Below are positions 25,119 through 34,376 of a stretch of DNA of 52,093 bases, in pieces. Both the position numbers and the translations under genes were made by a program. Position 1 is the stretch's first letter. Each line of letters starts with the position of its first letter. Origin of the DNA: a virus; IMG/VR virus record IMGVR_UViG_3300022911_000005, positions 1 through 52,093 of that record; one strand, written 5' to 3'. The notes below the pieces were generated by a model. It ran no database searches and was not told where the DNA came from. It worked only from the letters and a program-made list of their open reading frames with translations.

Positions 25119-26375
25119 ATGGCAAATAATGTAAATTTAGGAGCAGCCAGAGGGCTGTACGCAGCTATCCTGCATACCACTAATAACTATTACCGATTCA
25201 CTAACGTAGGTACAACAGGAGCCTTGCGAAACCCTGCAAGTAAGGAGATTCAGGACGCAACTAACCCTTGGTTGTTACAAAATACAGGCGGTGCGAATAT
25301 TGGATATGTAGCAGGAACAAGTAACGGAAGAATTACTTTAACATGGACACCTGCATACGCTGGCGGTTACCGTACTTCACGTGTGGGCGCAGGTGGTGCA
25401 GCAGATTCAAACGGTGTTAAAACGATTCAGGCGGCACAAAGTTTGGTTTTCAACTTCGACAAAGTAATCGAGTTTGAAGTAATCCAATCTTTGGCTACGG
25501 CTGATTTTTTCTTGGAGCCTTTAACTATCGAGTATTTAGATAAGTTGGAGAATCCGAAAATGATGGTTGATGCGCTTAATGATGGCAAATACACAGGTGT
25601 AAGAGCACAATTAGTACGTATTGGTAATGAAATCATGCGCCGTCTGGATAGAGATATGTTAATCCCGATGGACGATGATTTAATTGCAACTTTGGCTACT
25701 GGCGTAGGACGTAACGTGGCTTATCCTTGGAACAACACTGATGGCACGTTAAATGCACCAATCACACAGATTTACGCCTTTAAAGCGGATGGCACACCAG
25801 ACCCTATGTTCTGGAACTATATCCAGAATACTTCTCGTGACAATAGATACCAAGGAAAAGCGATATTTGTTGGGGGTACGGCAATGGCTCAGTATATGCA
25901 ATTAAAAGAAATTGTTGGTGCCGCCGATACCGGATATTTATTGAACGCTCAGATTGAGAAATTACCTGTACTATGGTATTACGACGCACGTATTGATACA
26001 ATCTTAGGACAAGACGAGTTTTTGATGTGGGATTCTGGCGCAGCAGCGTTACAAACATGGCTAAACCACAGTTCATACGGAACTGTAAGACAAAAACGCT
26101 ATGCGAATATGGATTATGGCAACATGAATGTAACTGTAGGTCAATATCGTGGCATTGGCTTAGACGGAAACCTAAATACTAACAACATTTCTTTAGATAT
26201 GGATGTTCGTATTCTGGAAGGAAGAGACGCAGCCGATTATCCAACAAGCCGTGTAGTACCTTCGATTAACTACGGCGTATTTATGCGTCCTGTAGGTTAC
26301 TTCACTTCTGATAATACCGATCCGTTATATTACATGACTGGTATTTTCAGAGGAAAACTTTTAACTAGAGCTTAA
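25119..26375 (+). CDS. Major capsid protein, 418 aa
   Basis: MANNVNLGAARGLYAAILHT, then a middle part with DKVIEFEVIQSLATADFFLE, ITQIYAFKADGTPDPMFWNY and a C-terminal GRDAADYPTSRVVPSINYGV. The length, Ala/Gly content and position after portal and scaffold fit a major capsid protein, probably of the HK97 fold. No protease gene is visible. Confidence 0.75.
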   Translation: MANNVNLGAARGLYAAILHTTNNYYRFTNVGTTGALRNPASKEIQDATNPWLLQNTGGANIGYVAGTSNGRITLTWTPAYAGGYRTSRVGAGGAADSNGVKTIQAAQSLVFNFDKVIEFEVIQSLATADFFLEPLTIEYLDKLENPKMMVDALNDGKYTGVRAQLVRIGNEIMRRLDRDMLIPMDDDLIATLATGVGRNVAYPWNNTDGTLNAPITQIYAFKADGTPDPMFWNYIQNTSRDNRYQGKAIFVGGTAMAQYMQLKEIVGAADTGYLLNAQIEKLPVLWYYDARIDTILGQDEFLMWDSGAAALQTWLNHSSYGTVRQKRYANMDYGNMNVTVGQYRGIGLDGNLNTNNISLDMDVRILEGRDAADYPTSRVVPSINYGVFMRPVGYFTSDNTDPLYYMTGIFRGKLLTRA

Positions 26376-26379
26376 TATC

Positions 26380-27177
26380 ATGGCAACACAGCAAATCACA
26401 ATTGATGGGTCAAATGGAGTCTATAACGTTTTTAAGGAACGTAGAAGATGGACTATTTACGAATATATCGGTACATTCAGGGGAGAGATTAACGAAAGCA
26501 AAGTTTTACTTCGTTTAATCGCTGATAACGAGGTTCGGTTGATTGGGTTTGCTGTAGCGCCTGAAATTACAAACAATCCGTTTATAGGAGGCTTTGAGAA
26601 TGAAAAGCCAAAGCCTCCTATTCCTGACATAGACCCGCCAAGCGGTGTATTTGAATTGCATATTTTACCCTGCATAGATGAGTACGCTACGCTTAAAATA
26701 TGGTCTGAAGAACTGACAAAGAAAAATACCGACTTAGTAGAATTTCAGCTATTAACGCATTCTTTGACCTATAACGAAAAAGACGCAAAAGAGGGAAGAT
26801 TAGCTAAATGCGAATATACCCTACGGGATGCGGGCGGTATGCTTTGGGCAAACATGGTTCAACATAAAGGTGCTAAGGCTGCCGTTTGGGGCGGCACGTG
26901 TGGAAACAACCATCCACGACATGAAGACATAGACGGTTTGAAGTATGATTGTAAAGTCTATATCCCTAAAAGAACATTCTTTTTAGATATTAAAAATACG
27001 GGAGATTGTGATATTATGCCCTGGGTACATCACCCTGACACAGAACCGAATGAAAACAGGGATATTTACAAACAGACTTTAGGAGTAGGACAAAGTATCA
27101 CGATTGAAATTCCCTCAAAAGAGTTCAATGGGCCATTTCACAAGAACGCCATTAAAATTAATGCCAATAACGTATAG
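26380..27177 (+). CDS. Head-associated protein, 265 aa
   Basis: Begins MATQQITIDGSNGVYNVFKE four bases after the capsid stop. Beta-rich, with a Pro-rich linker (PKPPIPDIDPPSG) near residue 75 and a His/Cys-containing stretch (WGGTCGNNHPRHEDIDGL). Could be a capsid decoration or a head-completion protein. Family not recognised. Confidence 0.55.
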   Translation: MATQQITIDGSNGVYNVFKERRRWTIYEYIGTFRGEINESKVLLRLIADNEVRLIGFAVAPEITNNPFIGGFENEKPKPPIPDIDPPSGVFELHILPCIDEYATLKIWSEELTKKNTDLVEFQLLTHSLTYNEKDAKEGRLAKCEYTLRDAGGMLWANMVQHKGAKAAVWGGTCGNNHPRHEDIDGLKYDCKVYIPKRTFFLDIKNTGDCDIMPWVHHPDTEPNENRDIYKQTLGVGQSITIEIPSKEFNGPFHKNAIKINANNV

Positions 27178-27204
27178 CTTTTGAAACATAGAAATGCTTT
27201 TTGC

Positions 27205-27227
27205 TGTAAAACTTGACAAATTTTACA
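27205..27227 (+). other. Stem-loop before the fibre genes
   Basis: TGTAAAA (27205-27211) pairs with TTTTACA (27221-27227) around a 9-base loop, in the 69-base gap before ATG 27247. AT-rich, no T-run. It may mark a boundary between the capsid and fibre operons. Confidence 0.35.
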
Positions 27228-27246
27228 CATTTAAAAACAAATCTTT

Positions 27247-27990
27247 ATGAAGTACCTTTTATTTTTATTGATTACATTTCAAGCAAACGCACATTTATTA
27301 GAAGTCGATTTTAAAAGTTTAAGAGACACAACCGTTACGGATACTATCCCCGATTCGACGATTATAGATTACCACTTAGACATTGCGGGTAAATCTAAAT
27401 TCAGAGATTCGGTAATAGTAGAAAAGTACAGCGAGTTTAAAGACTCAGCTAGGTTTACAAGTTTAGTAGCAAACTATATAAGAGTAACAAATTTACGAAT
27501 GCCTATATCTGACGGCGTTTTGAGAATGGCAAACGGTAGTGTAGTTTCTAGCAAAGTATTCAGAAGTGATATTGAAATAGACTACAAAAAGATAATGTTT
27601 GGCGGCCCTGATGCACAGGCAAAGGTATCTGAGTCTTTTGTTTATAATGATTCAACCGGAACGCTTTATGTACCTAATATAGTAGTAGGGGAGGGGGCAA
27701 GTGAAGAACTATTTTTTGGCAAGAAAATAAGAAAGGTAAAAGAAGACTACAAACTAGAAGACCGGATAGAAACGGTATTGGTCGATACCACAGACAAAGA
27801 TGTAGCTGTAGAATTATTTCAACCCGAAAAAGAGGGTAAAATATTAACACTTAAAAAGACAAAAGGCAAGCACCGGATACTGATTAAGGGAAAGATTGCA
27901 GACAAAGGAAATGATTTACAGGATTTAAAGGTAAAGAACTTTGACACAATCAAATTAATCTGGGACGGGGCAGAATGGCAAAAACTATGA
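27247..27990 (+). CDS. Signal-peptide fibre-associated protein, 247 aa
   Basis: Residues 1-16 look like a signal peptide (MKYLLFLLITFQANAH). Then Asp/Thr/Ser-rich sequence (DTTVTDTIPDSTIIDYHLDI) and beta strands, ending KNFDTIKLIWDGAEWQKL. This resembles the N-terminal parts of Bacteroidetes surface or fibre proteins. It overlaps the large fibre gene by ATGA, so they are expressed together. Confidence 0.6.
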   Translation: MKYLLFLLITFQANAHLLEVDFKSLRDTTVTDTIPDSTIIDYHLDIAGKSKFRDSVIVEKYSEFKDSARFTSLVANYIRVTNLRMPISDGVLRMANGSVVSSKVFRSDIEIDYKKIMFGGPDAQAKVSESFVYNDSTGTLYVPNIVVGEGASEELFFGKKIRKVKEDYKLEDRIETVLVDTTDKDVAVELFQPEKEGKILTLKKTKGKHRILIKGKIADKGNDLQDLKVKNFDTIKLIWDGAEWQKL

Positions 27991-30902
27991 AACTACTTAA
28001 ATATATATTCTTCTTGCTTCCATTCGTGAGCCTTGCTCAATCAGGGACAGGACACTACGGTAAAATAAATATTAATAACGGTACGACTGTTCCTACTGAA
28101 CGATTGTATGTAAACGGTACATCCCGATTTATAGGAGCAGTTCAAATGAATGCTTATGCTAACGGATTTCTTACAGTAAATGGTAGTGGCGTATTAGGGG
28201 TTTCAACAGGCCCTAGCCCGACCACAGGTGGCACAGGACAAACGGCAGTAGCAACGGGTGACTTATTGTATGGTTCGGCTACTAATGTTTGGTCGAGAAG
28301 AGCAATAGGGACTACTGGACAAGTTTTAAGGGTAACTGGCGGTTTACCTACTTGGGGTACGTTTAACTATTCTACAGACGGAACGGGAACTTTAGGGGCT
28401 ACTTTTGGCGGAACAGGACAAAGTTCCTATGTAGTAGGTGACTTATTGTATGCAAATACTACTACAACGTTAGCAAAATTAACAGATATAGCGACCGGAA
28501 ACGCACTAATAACAGGCGGCGTAGGAGTTGCCCCTGCTTATGGAAAAATTACACCTAGTCATATTAGTGGTACGTGGCCTCTTGCAAATGGAGGAACCGG
28601 AAATACATCTTATACAACCGGAAGCATTCCTTTTAGCAATGGTACTATCCTAACGCAAGACAATGCTAATTTAAGTTGGAATGCTACAACCTCCTATCTG
28701 TTGGCTAGAAAAACATCAAGTGATACAACTTATTTTAAGGCAGGAGGAACACAACAACTGATTAGTACTACTTTATACAGATACTATAATCAGATTGAAT
28801 CGGACGGAAGAAATAGCTTTATCAAGTACAAGAAGATAGGAACTGGCATCCCTTCAGGGACAGTTATTCAAACTACGCTTGATAATGGAAATACCGGATT
28901 CGGCACTGGCAGCTATGCAACAAGTGCTGCCAGTAAATTATCTGTAGATGGCACATTTGGCGTTAATGGAGCGATAACTACAGATAATTATACTGGTTAC
29001 CCTAAAGCAAATGGCGCAAGTCCATGGACGGCTTCAAGTACTATTCCTGCTACTGATATTACAGGAAATTTTGCTAATAGCAGAATCACAGGCACAGACA
29101 CTCAAGTACAATATATTTCAGGAACTACACAAACGGGTAGTTCAACTTTTACTTTTGACCCTAGTATTACAACTTTAGGCATATCAAGTACTAAAAACGC
29201 TAACGTATCTATTGCAAGCAACTTTAATTCAACTTCTAACCTTGCGGCTGGTTCTTATACAGTTAATAATTATCGACACTTCTCGGCAAATCAAGGAACA
29301 TTTGCTGGGGGTGCTACAGATTATCATGTAGGTTTTTATGCAAACTCTAATTTATCAAATGGGGGCGGATTTGGATTAGGTATAGGATTTCAAAGCGAAA
29401 TTCCCTTTACTTCGTCTAGTACCTACGGATTATACTTTAATGGTGGCGCAAATAACTATCTAGAAGGCGGCTTAGGAATTGGCACAACTGATATCCCTCA
29501 GCATGGCATACATATTAAGAAAAACTTCACAAGCGTTGCTGGAACGAATTATGGCATTCGAGTATTTCCAACTTATACGACAAGTACGGGGCTAACCGTA
29601 AGGCTAGTTAATTCTAGTTTAACTTTACCAAGCGGTTCTTCAATCAACAGCCTTTATAATTACTATGCAGAAAGAGGTACGATTGGCGGCACTATAACAA
29701 ATCACTATGGATATTACGCTTCTTCTACTATTAATCAAGGCAGTACAAGGAATATAGGGTATTATGGAGGATTATCTGCGGGGGCTACAAGTTGGAATTT
29801 GTATATGTCAGGAGATGGTGCTAACTATATGGCGGGAGCTTTAGGCGTGGGTACAGATGTACCTACTACGACAAACGGGGGTGTGGATATAGCAAGTGGT
29901 GGGATAGGGTTGTCAATAGGTGCTGATAATGGAGCAAGCACAAGAACGGCATCTACTAATAAATTCGGCAGGATAGTAACCCCTACCTATTCAAATAGTG
30001 CTATCCCAATGGCTGTGTTAATGGCTACAAGTACAGCCACTGGAGGTGTAATATATGTAGGCGGAACTACGGCAGGATATGCGCCTACACAAATAAGACT
30101 CCATACGGCAGCGAACAATACTACTACAACTGGCAATGAGGTGGCTAGGTTTGATAGTTTAGGCAGATTTGGTATAGGCGTAATACCAGCAGGATATAAG
30201 ATGCAAATGAACACTTCGTACGTAACGCCTTATGTTTCCACTACTAATCAGGGTGACGGATTATTTTTATTTAACTCTAATGCGTCAAGCGTAGATAATA
30301 ACTTTCAGACATTAAAAATGCAGGTAATGTCTAATGTGGCAAACTCGATAGGATTAATAAACTTAGTACAGCCGCTTTCGGCAAGTGCAAATTCTGCATG
30401 GGCTTTTCAGTTAAGAAACTCTGCCGGAAACTATACCGAACCTATGCGTATCGACGGTAGCGGAACGGTAAGTATCGGTAAAGCAGGGGTAGCGGGTACG
30501 CAGAAACTAGAGGTAGTAGGGAACGTGCTGGCAAATAGATATATCAATGGCGGATCAGCCCCAACAATTGCTGCAGGCGCAGGTGCAGGAACTACGCCAA
30601 CTATTTCGGTAGTAGGTAGGGATAACGACTTTAGTATTCTACTGACTACCGGAACGACTCCTACAGGGGCAAATGCTATTATTGCCACTGTGACTTATGC
30701 CGGCGGTGCTTATTTAACCGGCTCAATCCCTACGTGTACGGCGGCACAAGGAGCGGGTAGCACTTTCAATGCAGCGTTGCTAACTGGTTCTACTATGTTC
30801 TCTGTAGACGGAACTACTACAACAATGGTTTTGTATTCCGGCACAACCGCCCTAACAGGGTCTACCGTTTATAAATTCAATTGCCATTCGGGAGGATATT
30901 AA
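27987..30902 (+). CDS. Large fibre protein with GGTG repeats, 971 aa
   Basis: Start chosen at ATG 27987 (ATGA overlap); an ATG at 27975 would add four residues. A signal peptide, KLLKYIFFLLPFVSLAQ, comes first. Then three GGTG-type modules (GGTGQTAVATGDLLYGSAT, GGTGQSSYVVGDLLYANTTT, NGGTGNTSYTTGSIPFSNGT), characteristic of phage tail fibres. A long Gly/Thr/Asn/Tyr-rich shaft follows, and a C-terminal domain with GRDNDFSILLTTGTTPTGAN as in Bacteroidetes fibre tips. Probably the host-binding fibre. Confidence 0.75.
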   Translation: MKLLKYIFFLLPFVSLAQSGTGHYGKININNGTTVPTERLYVNGTSRFIGAVQMNAYANGFLTVNGSGVLGVSTGPSPTTGGTGQTAVATGDLLYGSATNVWSRRAIGTTGQVLRVTGGLPTWGTFNYSTDGTGTLGATFGGTGQSSYVVGDLLYANTTTTLAKLTDIATGNALITGGVGVAPAYGKITPSHISGTWPLANGGTGNTSYTTGSIPFSNGTILTQDNANLSWNATTSYLLARKTSSDTTYFKAGGTQQLISTTLYRYYNQIESDGRNSFIKYKKIGTGIPSGTVIQTTLDNGNTGFGTGSYATSAASKLSVDGTFGVNGAITTDNYTGYPKANGASPWTASSTIPATDITGNFANSRITGTDTQVQYISGTTQTGSSTFTFDPSITTLGISSTKNANVSIASNFNSTSNLAAGSYTVNNYRHFSANQGTFAGGATDYHVGFYANSNLSNGGGFGLGIGFQSEIPFTSSSTYGLYFNGGANNYLEGGLGIGTTDIPQHGIHIKKNFTSVAGTNYGIRVFPTYTTSTGLTVRLVNSSLTLPSGSSINSLYNYYAERGTIGGTITNHYGYYASSTINQGSTRNIGYYGGLSAGATSWNLYMSGDGANYMAGALGVGTDVPTTTNGGVDIASGGIGLSIGADNGASTRTASTNKFGRIVTPTYSNSAIPMAVLMATSTATGGVIYVGGTTAGYAPTQIRLHTAANNTTTTGNEVARFDSLGRFGIGVIPAGYKMQMNTSYVTPYVSTTNQGDGLFLFNSNASSVDNNFQTLKMQVMSNVANSIGLINLVQPLSASANSAWAFQLRNSAGNYTEPMRIDGSGTVSIGKAGVAGTQKLEVVGNVLANRYINGGSAPTIAAGAGAGTTPTISVVGRDNDFSILLTTGTTPTGANAIIATVTYAGGAYLTGSIPTCTAAQGAGSTFNAALLTGSTMFSVDGTTTTMVLYSGTTALTGSTVYKFNCHSGGY
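28257..28452 (+). repeat. Direct repeats inside the fibre gene
   Basis: GGTGACTTATTGTATG occurs at 28257-28272 and again at 28437-28452, each in a GGTG-x-GDLLY module. Nearly identical DNA in two of the three modules suggests recent duplication or gene conversion, and gives a site for recombination. Confidence 0.8.
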
Positions 30903-30915
30903 TTAACTTTATAAC

Positions 30916-31692
30916 ATGAAAACAATACTTCTTTTGCTCATTAGCTTTGGGATATTCGCACAAGTACCCTTAACTAATATTGACTACTCAGTAACTTTGA
31001 ATGTGGATAATACTTTGAATAAGTATTACAACTTAGGAAGTATTATTCCTAGTGGGGTAAGTGTGAACTTGTCAGCCAACTGTAACAACGCACTTTGGAA
31101 ATCATCTAAAACCTATAACTTTCAAGCAGGCGGCAATCCTTCGGGGGCATGGCTGAAAGTTGAGCCTACCAATCCAGGTGCGCCGCTAAGTGACTGGGAG
31201 TTACAAGTATATTTTTATGCAGACTCTACGCAGATAAGAATTAAAAATATCGCCTCGCATGGCGGCACGGTTCCGGTGACGTTTACTATTGCTATATCTG
31301 GTCAAAGTGATGCCAAGTTCATTGCCAATAACGCTACAGGTTCAGACGCAACGGCGCTTAGTTCTTATAACTCACTCAACCCGATTATTATAACCAATTC
31401 GTTAGGTTATAAACCCAGACGGCCCGCTACTTATTCAGGGACTACAGACGCAAACGGGGCATATACGGCAACATTTGCCACGCCTTTTACGGTAGCCCCT
31501 AATATACAGGCTAGTTTAGTACCGCAATCACAAACGAACCAGTATATTCGGATCAGTTCAATAAGTACGACAGGTTTTACGGTCAATGCCTATCAGTTTA
31601 ATACTAATAATGTATTGGGGATTATTAACCTAATAAATACGACCAGTAATATTGTAGGAGCTAACATAGACGTTTTAGTAACAGAGAAATGA
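30916..31692 (+). CDS. Signal-peptide fibre or receptor-binding protein, 258 aa
   Basis: Signal peptide MKTILLLLISFGIFAQ, cut near FA-Q. Two beta domains: N-terminal (YSVTLNVDNTLNKYYNLGSI) and C-terminal, after PRRPATYSGTTDANGAYTAT, with FTVNAYQFN. The C-terminal domain resembles the small lectin-like or H-type modules of fibre tips. It overlaps the endolysin start. Confidence 0.6.
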   Translation: MKTILLLLISFGIFAQVPLTNIDYSVTLNVDNTLNKYYNLGSIIPSGVSVNLSANCNNALWKSSKTYNFQAGGNPSGAWLKVEPTNPGAPLSDWELQVYFYADSTQIRIKNIASHGGTVPVTFTIAISGQSDAKFIANNATGSDATALSSYNSLNPIIITNSLGYKPRRPATYSGTTDANGAYTATFATPFTVAPNIQASLVPQSQTNQYIRISSISTTGFTVNAYQFNTNNVLGIINLINTTSNIVGANIDVLVTEK

Positions 31693-32255
31693 TAATCAAG
31701 CAAAACTTTTTTAATATTGTTCGTCAGGAATTTGGCAAACTCAACCAATCACAAGTCGAGGGTTTTGATTTTATATTGGATTCTTTGGCCGAACAGGAAG
31801 AAATAAAAGATTTGCGCCAATACGCTTATATCTTAGCTACTATATGGCATGAGACGGCCGCCACGATGAAACCTATTGAAGAGTACGGGAAAGGTAAAGG
31901 CAGGACCTACGGCGTGGCTGACCCTATTACAAAGCAAGTTTATTACGGGCGTGGCTATGTGCAAATTACATGGAAAACTAACTATCAGAAGTTTGCTAAC
32001 ATATTAAATCTTAATTTAGTCAATAAGCCTGAATTAGCCTTATTGCCCGAGGTGTCTATGAAAATAGCTTTAATAGGCATGAAAGAGGGCTTGTTTCGCC
32101 CTAGTCATACATTAGGGGTATACTTTAACGACAGAAACACCGATTGGATTAATGCCCGTAAGATTATCAACGGCGCAAGACCAGGAGAAAAGTTACCCGA
32201 CAAAGCAAAAGAGATAGCAGAATACGCACAAAAGTTTTATAAGGCACTTATTTGA
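31689..32255 (+). CDS. Endolysin, GH19 chitinase-like, 188 aa
   Basis: Cuts peptidoglycan glycan strands at the end of infection. Typical GH19 features: IWHETAATMKPIEEYGKGKG carries the two catalytic Glu, then YYGRGYVQITWKTNYQKFA (substrate-binding motif), and ARKIINGARPGEKLPDKA. No signal peptide, so a holin or carrier is required. Last gene of the late operon; followed by hairpins. Confidence 0.88.
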   Translation: MIIKQNFFNIVRQEFGKLNQSQVEGFDFILDSLAEQEEIKDLRQYAYILATIWHETAATMKPIEEYGKGKGRTYGVADPITKQVYYGRGYVQITWKTNYQKFANILNLNLVNKPELALLPEVSMKIALIGMKEGLFRPSHTLGVYFNDRNTDWINARKIINGARPGEKLPDKAKEIAEYAQKFYKALI

Positions 32256-32319
32256 ACTTGTGCAATTTCGGCACAAGTTGGACAAAATAAAAAAGACCTC
32301 CTAAAATAGAAAGTCTTTT
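32255..32319. terminator. Two hairpins ending the late operon
   Basis: AACTTGTGC (32255-32263) pairs perfectly with GCACAAGTT (32271-32279), overlapping the endolysin stop. A second stem AAAAGAC/GTCTTTT (32291-32297, 32313-32319) is followed on the minus strand by six T (32294-32289). It can therefore terminate the opposing minus operon, and plus transcripts less well. The region from 32320 to 32425 holds no gene; I see only a weak CCGC/GCGG stem. Confidence 0.7.
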
Positions 32320-32425
32320 CCTGAAGTACTAACCAATAAGCACTATCCTAAACTATTTTTCGTATCCCTACCTACCCTTTATCCGCACTAACAAGCGGGG
32401 TTTAAAAGGTGAAAACAAATATAAA

Positions 32426-32770
32426 CTAAAGAATTAGAATAACAAAGAAAATTGCATTTACTATTAATGAGCCGATAGCTATTTTGTTCTTATTTCTGAT
32501 TTTCTTCTCTGCCCGTTTAATCTGTGTGTCTTTAATCTTTGACGAATCGCTTAATACTTTATTCTGATTGTCTAGCGTCTTGGCAATTACGCTTAACAGG
32601 AATCCGGCAGCATTGCAGGAATCACGCTGCCGAAAAGCATTGTTAGCGGCCCTTAATTCTTCTTCTGTAACGGTGAATACCTGTGCTTTACTTCTTACGG
32701 GTATTGCGCTTAAAGCGATCATAAGCATCATTAGCAGGCTCATTGAAAATCTTCTGTTTTTCTTTTGCAT
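32426..32770 (-). CDS. Membrane protein with signal anchor, spanin-like partner, 114 aa
   Basis: N-terminal hydrophobic segment after a basic start (FSMSLLMMLMIALSAIPV), then a Lys/Gln-rich helix and a C-terminal hydrophobic helix (IAIGSLIVNAIFFVILIL). Overlaps the gene at 32688-32954 in another frame by 83 bases, like nested spanin pairs. No lipobox Cys is visible at the N-terminus, so outer-membrane spanin is not proven; a holin is another possibility. Confidence 0.6.
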   Translation of the reverse strand: MQKKNRRFSMSLLMMLMIALSAIPVRSKAQVFTVTEEELRAANNAFRQRDSCNAAGFLLSVIAKTLDNQNKVLSDSSKIKDTQIKRAEKKIRNKNKIAIGSLIVNAIFFVILIL

Positions 32771-32954
32771 CTTCTTGAATGGTTTGAATTGATTCTTTTA
32801 TTTTAGTATTACAATCGTCATTTCCTCGCTGTAAGCCTGCTTTATATCCTCTTGTATAGGATTTATCCTTTTCAACTACTACGATGATTGTAGCGACTAT
32901 CAGGACTACTAAAGCGGCTATTAACTCCCAATGTGTACGATTAAGTTTTTTCAT
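32688..32954 (-). CDS. Rz-like inner-membrane spanin candidate, 88 aa
   Basis: One N-terminal transmembrane helix (WELIAALVVLIVATIIVVVE), then SYTRGYKAGLQRGNDDC and a long charged helix to the end. A single span followed by YxxGYxxG and a periplasmic coiled coil is the Rz plan. It lies back to back with the endolysin but is read in the opposite direction. Confidence 0.6.
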   Translation of the reverse strand: MKKLNRTHWELIAALVVLIVATIIVVVEKDKSYTRGYKAGLQRGNDDCNTKIKESIQTIQEDAKEKQKIFNEPANDAYDRFKRNTRKK

Positions 32955-33145
32955 TGTACAAGTTTTTTATAAATATAATTTAATAGTGCAAAAGGCCAAC
33001 CAATAAAAGTTACCGCAAATAATAGCATCACTTCGCCGTATTCTCCAGCATGAATTTTATGGTTATCTTTAAAAAATAGTTGATAAGTAAAGACTAAACC
33101 TACGCCTAGACTTAAAAGTAAATGAATGATGATGTAATATTTCAT
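32951..33145 (-). CDS. Holin-like membrane protein, 64 aa
   Basis: Two hydrophobic helices (YYIIIHLLLSLGVGLVFTY and VMLLFAVTFIGWPFALLNYI) joined by a charged loop, with a basic tail (YKKLVQ). Short two-span proteins next to spanin-like genes are often holins. It overlaps the next gene by ATGA. Confidence 0.55.
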   Translation of the reverse strand: MKYYIIIHLLLSLGVGLVFTYQLFFKDNHKIHAGEYGEVMLLFAVTFIGWPFALLNYIYKKLVQ

Positions 33146-33177
33146 AAGCCTGATAATTTAAAAAGTCTGATTAGGGA

Positions 33178-33519
33178 TTAAAAATAAACTATGCCGTATC
33201 TCTTTCTTTGGTCTTTAACCATCTCGATAGAAATCTTAGTGCCTTTGCTTTTGCCATCCCAGAATGCAATTAATTCATCACATTCGTTTACTATCAATCG
33301 GTTTCTAATTGCACCTGCCGCCTTGCCGTATTTGCTCCAATCGGGTAAATGTACGACGATAGGAATGTTATTTTCTTTAGCCCAATTATTTGCAAAGGTA
33401 TCTGCACCTTCAGCACCTCCGCTTATTACAAGTGTTACCTTATCTTTATAAGGTTCTAGTTTGTAGTTAAACCTTTCTTGATTGTTGAAGTTCCTACTGC
33501 CTATTATTGCTAGTTTCAT
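33178..33519 (-). CDS. SLOG/YAcAr-type nucleotide-binding protein, 113 aa
   Basis: MKLAIIGSRNFNNQERF, then LVISGGAEGADTFANNWAKE, HLPDWSKYGKAAGAIRNRLI, ELIAFWDGKSKGT. The G-S-R start, the S-G-G-A-x-G-A-D loop and the A-G-x-I-R-N segment are diagnostic of the DprA/LOG-like Rossmann (SLOG) family, PF10686-type. These bind nucleotides or nucleotide-derived ligands and are common in phages and defence islands; the ligand here is unknown. Confidence 0.85.
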   Translation of the reverse strand: MKLAIIGSRNFNNQERFNYKLEPYKDKVTLVISGGAEGADTFANNWAKENNIPIVVHLPDWSKYGKAAGAIRNRLIVNECDELIAFWDGKSKGTKISIEMVKDQRKRYGIVYF

Positions 33520-33755
33520 ACCTTCCTAAGTATTTTATCTACTTCCATTTTAAACGTTTCTTTTAGCTCCTTAAAAGCCCTATTAACATTATATCCTGCA
33601 TACCCAAAACTTCTCCTATAGCCATCTACATACTTTTCATTAGAAAATATATTGTGCCAAAGGATTATATCCCCGCTTTTGTTATAGAAATCAACAATAT
33701 AGTCAATCAATGATTTCTCTATATGCGGATATTCTTTGTATAGTTTATCTTTCAT
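33516..33755 (-). CDS. Hypothetical protein, 79 aa
   Basis: MKDKLYKEYPHIEKSLIDYI, then aromatic-rich FGYAGYNVNRAFKELKETFK. Helical and charged. ATGA overlap with the SLOG gene. No family recognised. Confidence 0.6.
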   Translation of the reverse strand: MKDKLYKEYPHIEKSLIDYIVDFYNKSGDIILWHNIFSNEKYVDGYRRSFGYAGYNVNRAFKELKETFKMEVDKILRKV

Positions 33756-33858
33756 CGTTTAGTTCTTCAAAGGTTTCTATATCTTTTGCAATAGAGGCAA
33801 AGAGAATGCCCGCTAATAATATAGCTACAAATTCTAGGCAGTTTTTAAGTAGTTTCAT
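33745..33858 (-). CDS. Single-span membrane peptide, 37 aa
   Basis: ATG 33858 to TAA 33745-33747: MKLLKNCLEFVAILLAGILF, then ASIAKDIETFEELNDER. One transmembrane helix and an acidic tail. It overlaps both neighbours (ATGA with the upstream gene). No function known. Confidence 0.55.
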   Translation of the reverse strand: MKLLKNCLEFVAILLAGILFASIAKDIETFEELNDER

Positions 33859-34376
33859 ATAGATGGAATTTTACCATAATTAGTTAATTTTTCTTTCAAA
33901 TCGTCCATACTTTCGTAAGAATACCTTTTTGTTTCTGTGGCATCTTTATATGTTTCTAAGCTACGAATATTTGGGTACAATAATACGGCCCATGTTCCGC
34001 CAAGATTGTAAAAAACATATTCGTCTTTCTCTGCATTATAACTATGCAAAAAGAATCCTAAATGTGCTACCCAGCTAACATCTGGCGGTATTGTTTTATT
34101 AGAATGTTCTTTTACTATCTCCCAACTCCTATCAATGATTTCTTGAGTAATTTTACCTACCAATCCGTTAGAGGTTTTGAATACATATTCGCCAATATTC
34201 AAATTAAAAGTCATTCGCTTGGCTTTAATAACTATCGTTAAGAAATCTTCCTTATCAGGTGCAAAAACATCTACTTCGTCACCAAGAAAATCAGCTATTT
34301 CTTCGTAATTACTACCACCGCCTGTATATTTAATAGCCTCAAACGGATCTTCTTTCTTTCGTATCTTTAATATCAT
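33855..34376 (-). CDS. Two-domain hypothetical protein, 173 aa
   Basis: Residues 1-90 (KEDPFEAIKYTGGGSNYEEI, then LNIGEYVFKTSNGLVGKI) have the E-A-I-K/Q-Y, I-G-(E/D)-Y-(V/I) pattern of a small beta domain seen often in phage genomes. The C-terminal half (VSWVAHLGFFLHSYNAEKDE) is unlike that domain. Function unknown. Confidence 0.65.
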   Translation of the reverse strand: MILKIRKKEDPFEAIKYTGGGSNYEEIADFLGDEVDVFAPDKEDFLTIVIKAKRMTFNLNIGEYVFKTSNGLVGKITQEIIDRSWEIVKEHSNKTIPPDVSWVAHLGFFLHSYNAEKDEYVFYNLGGTWAVLLYPNIRSLETYKDATETKRYSYESMDDLKEKLTNYGKIPSI

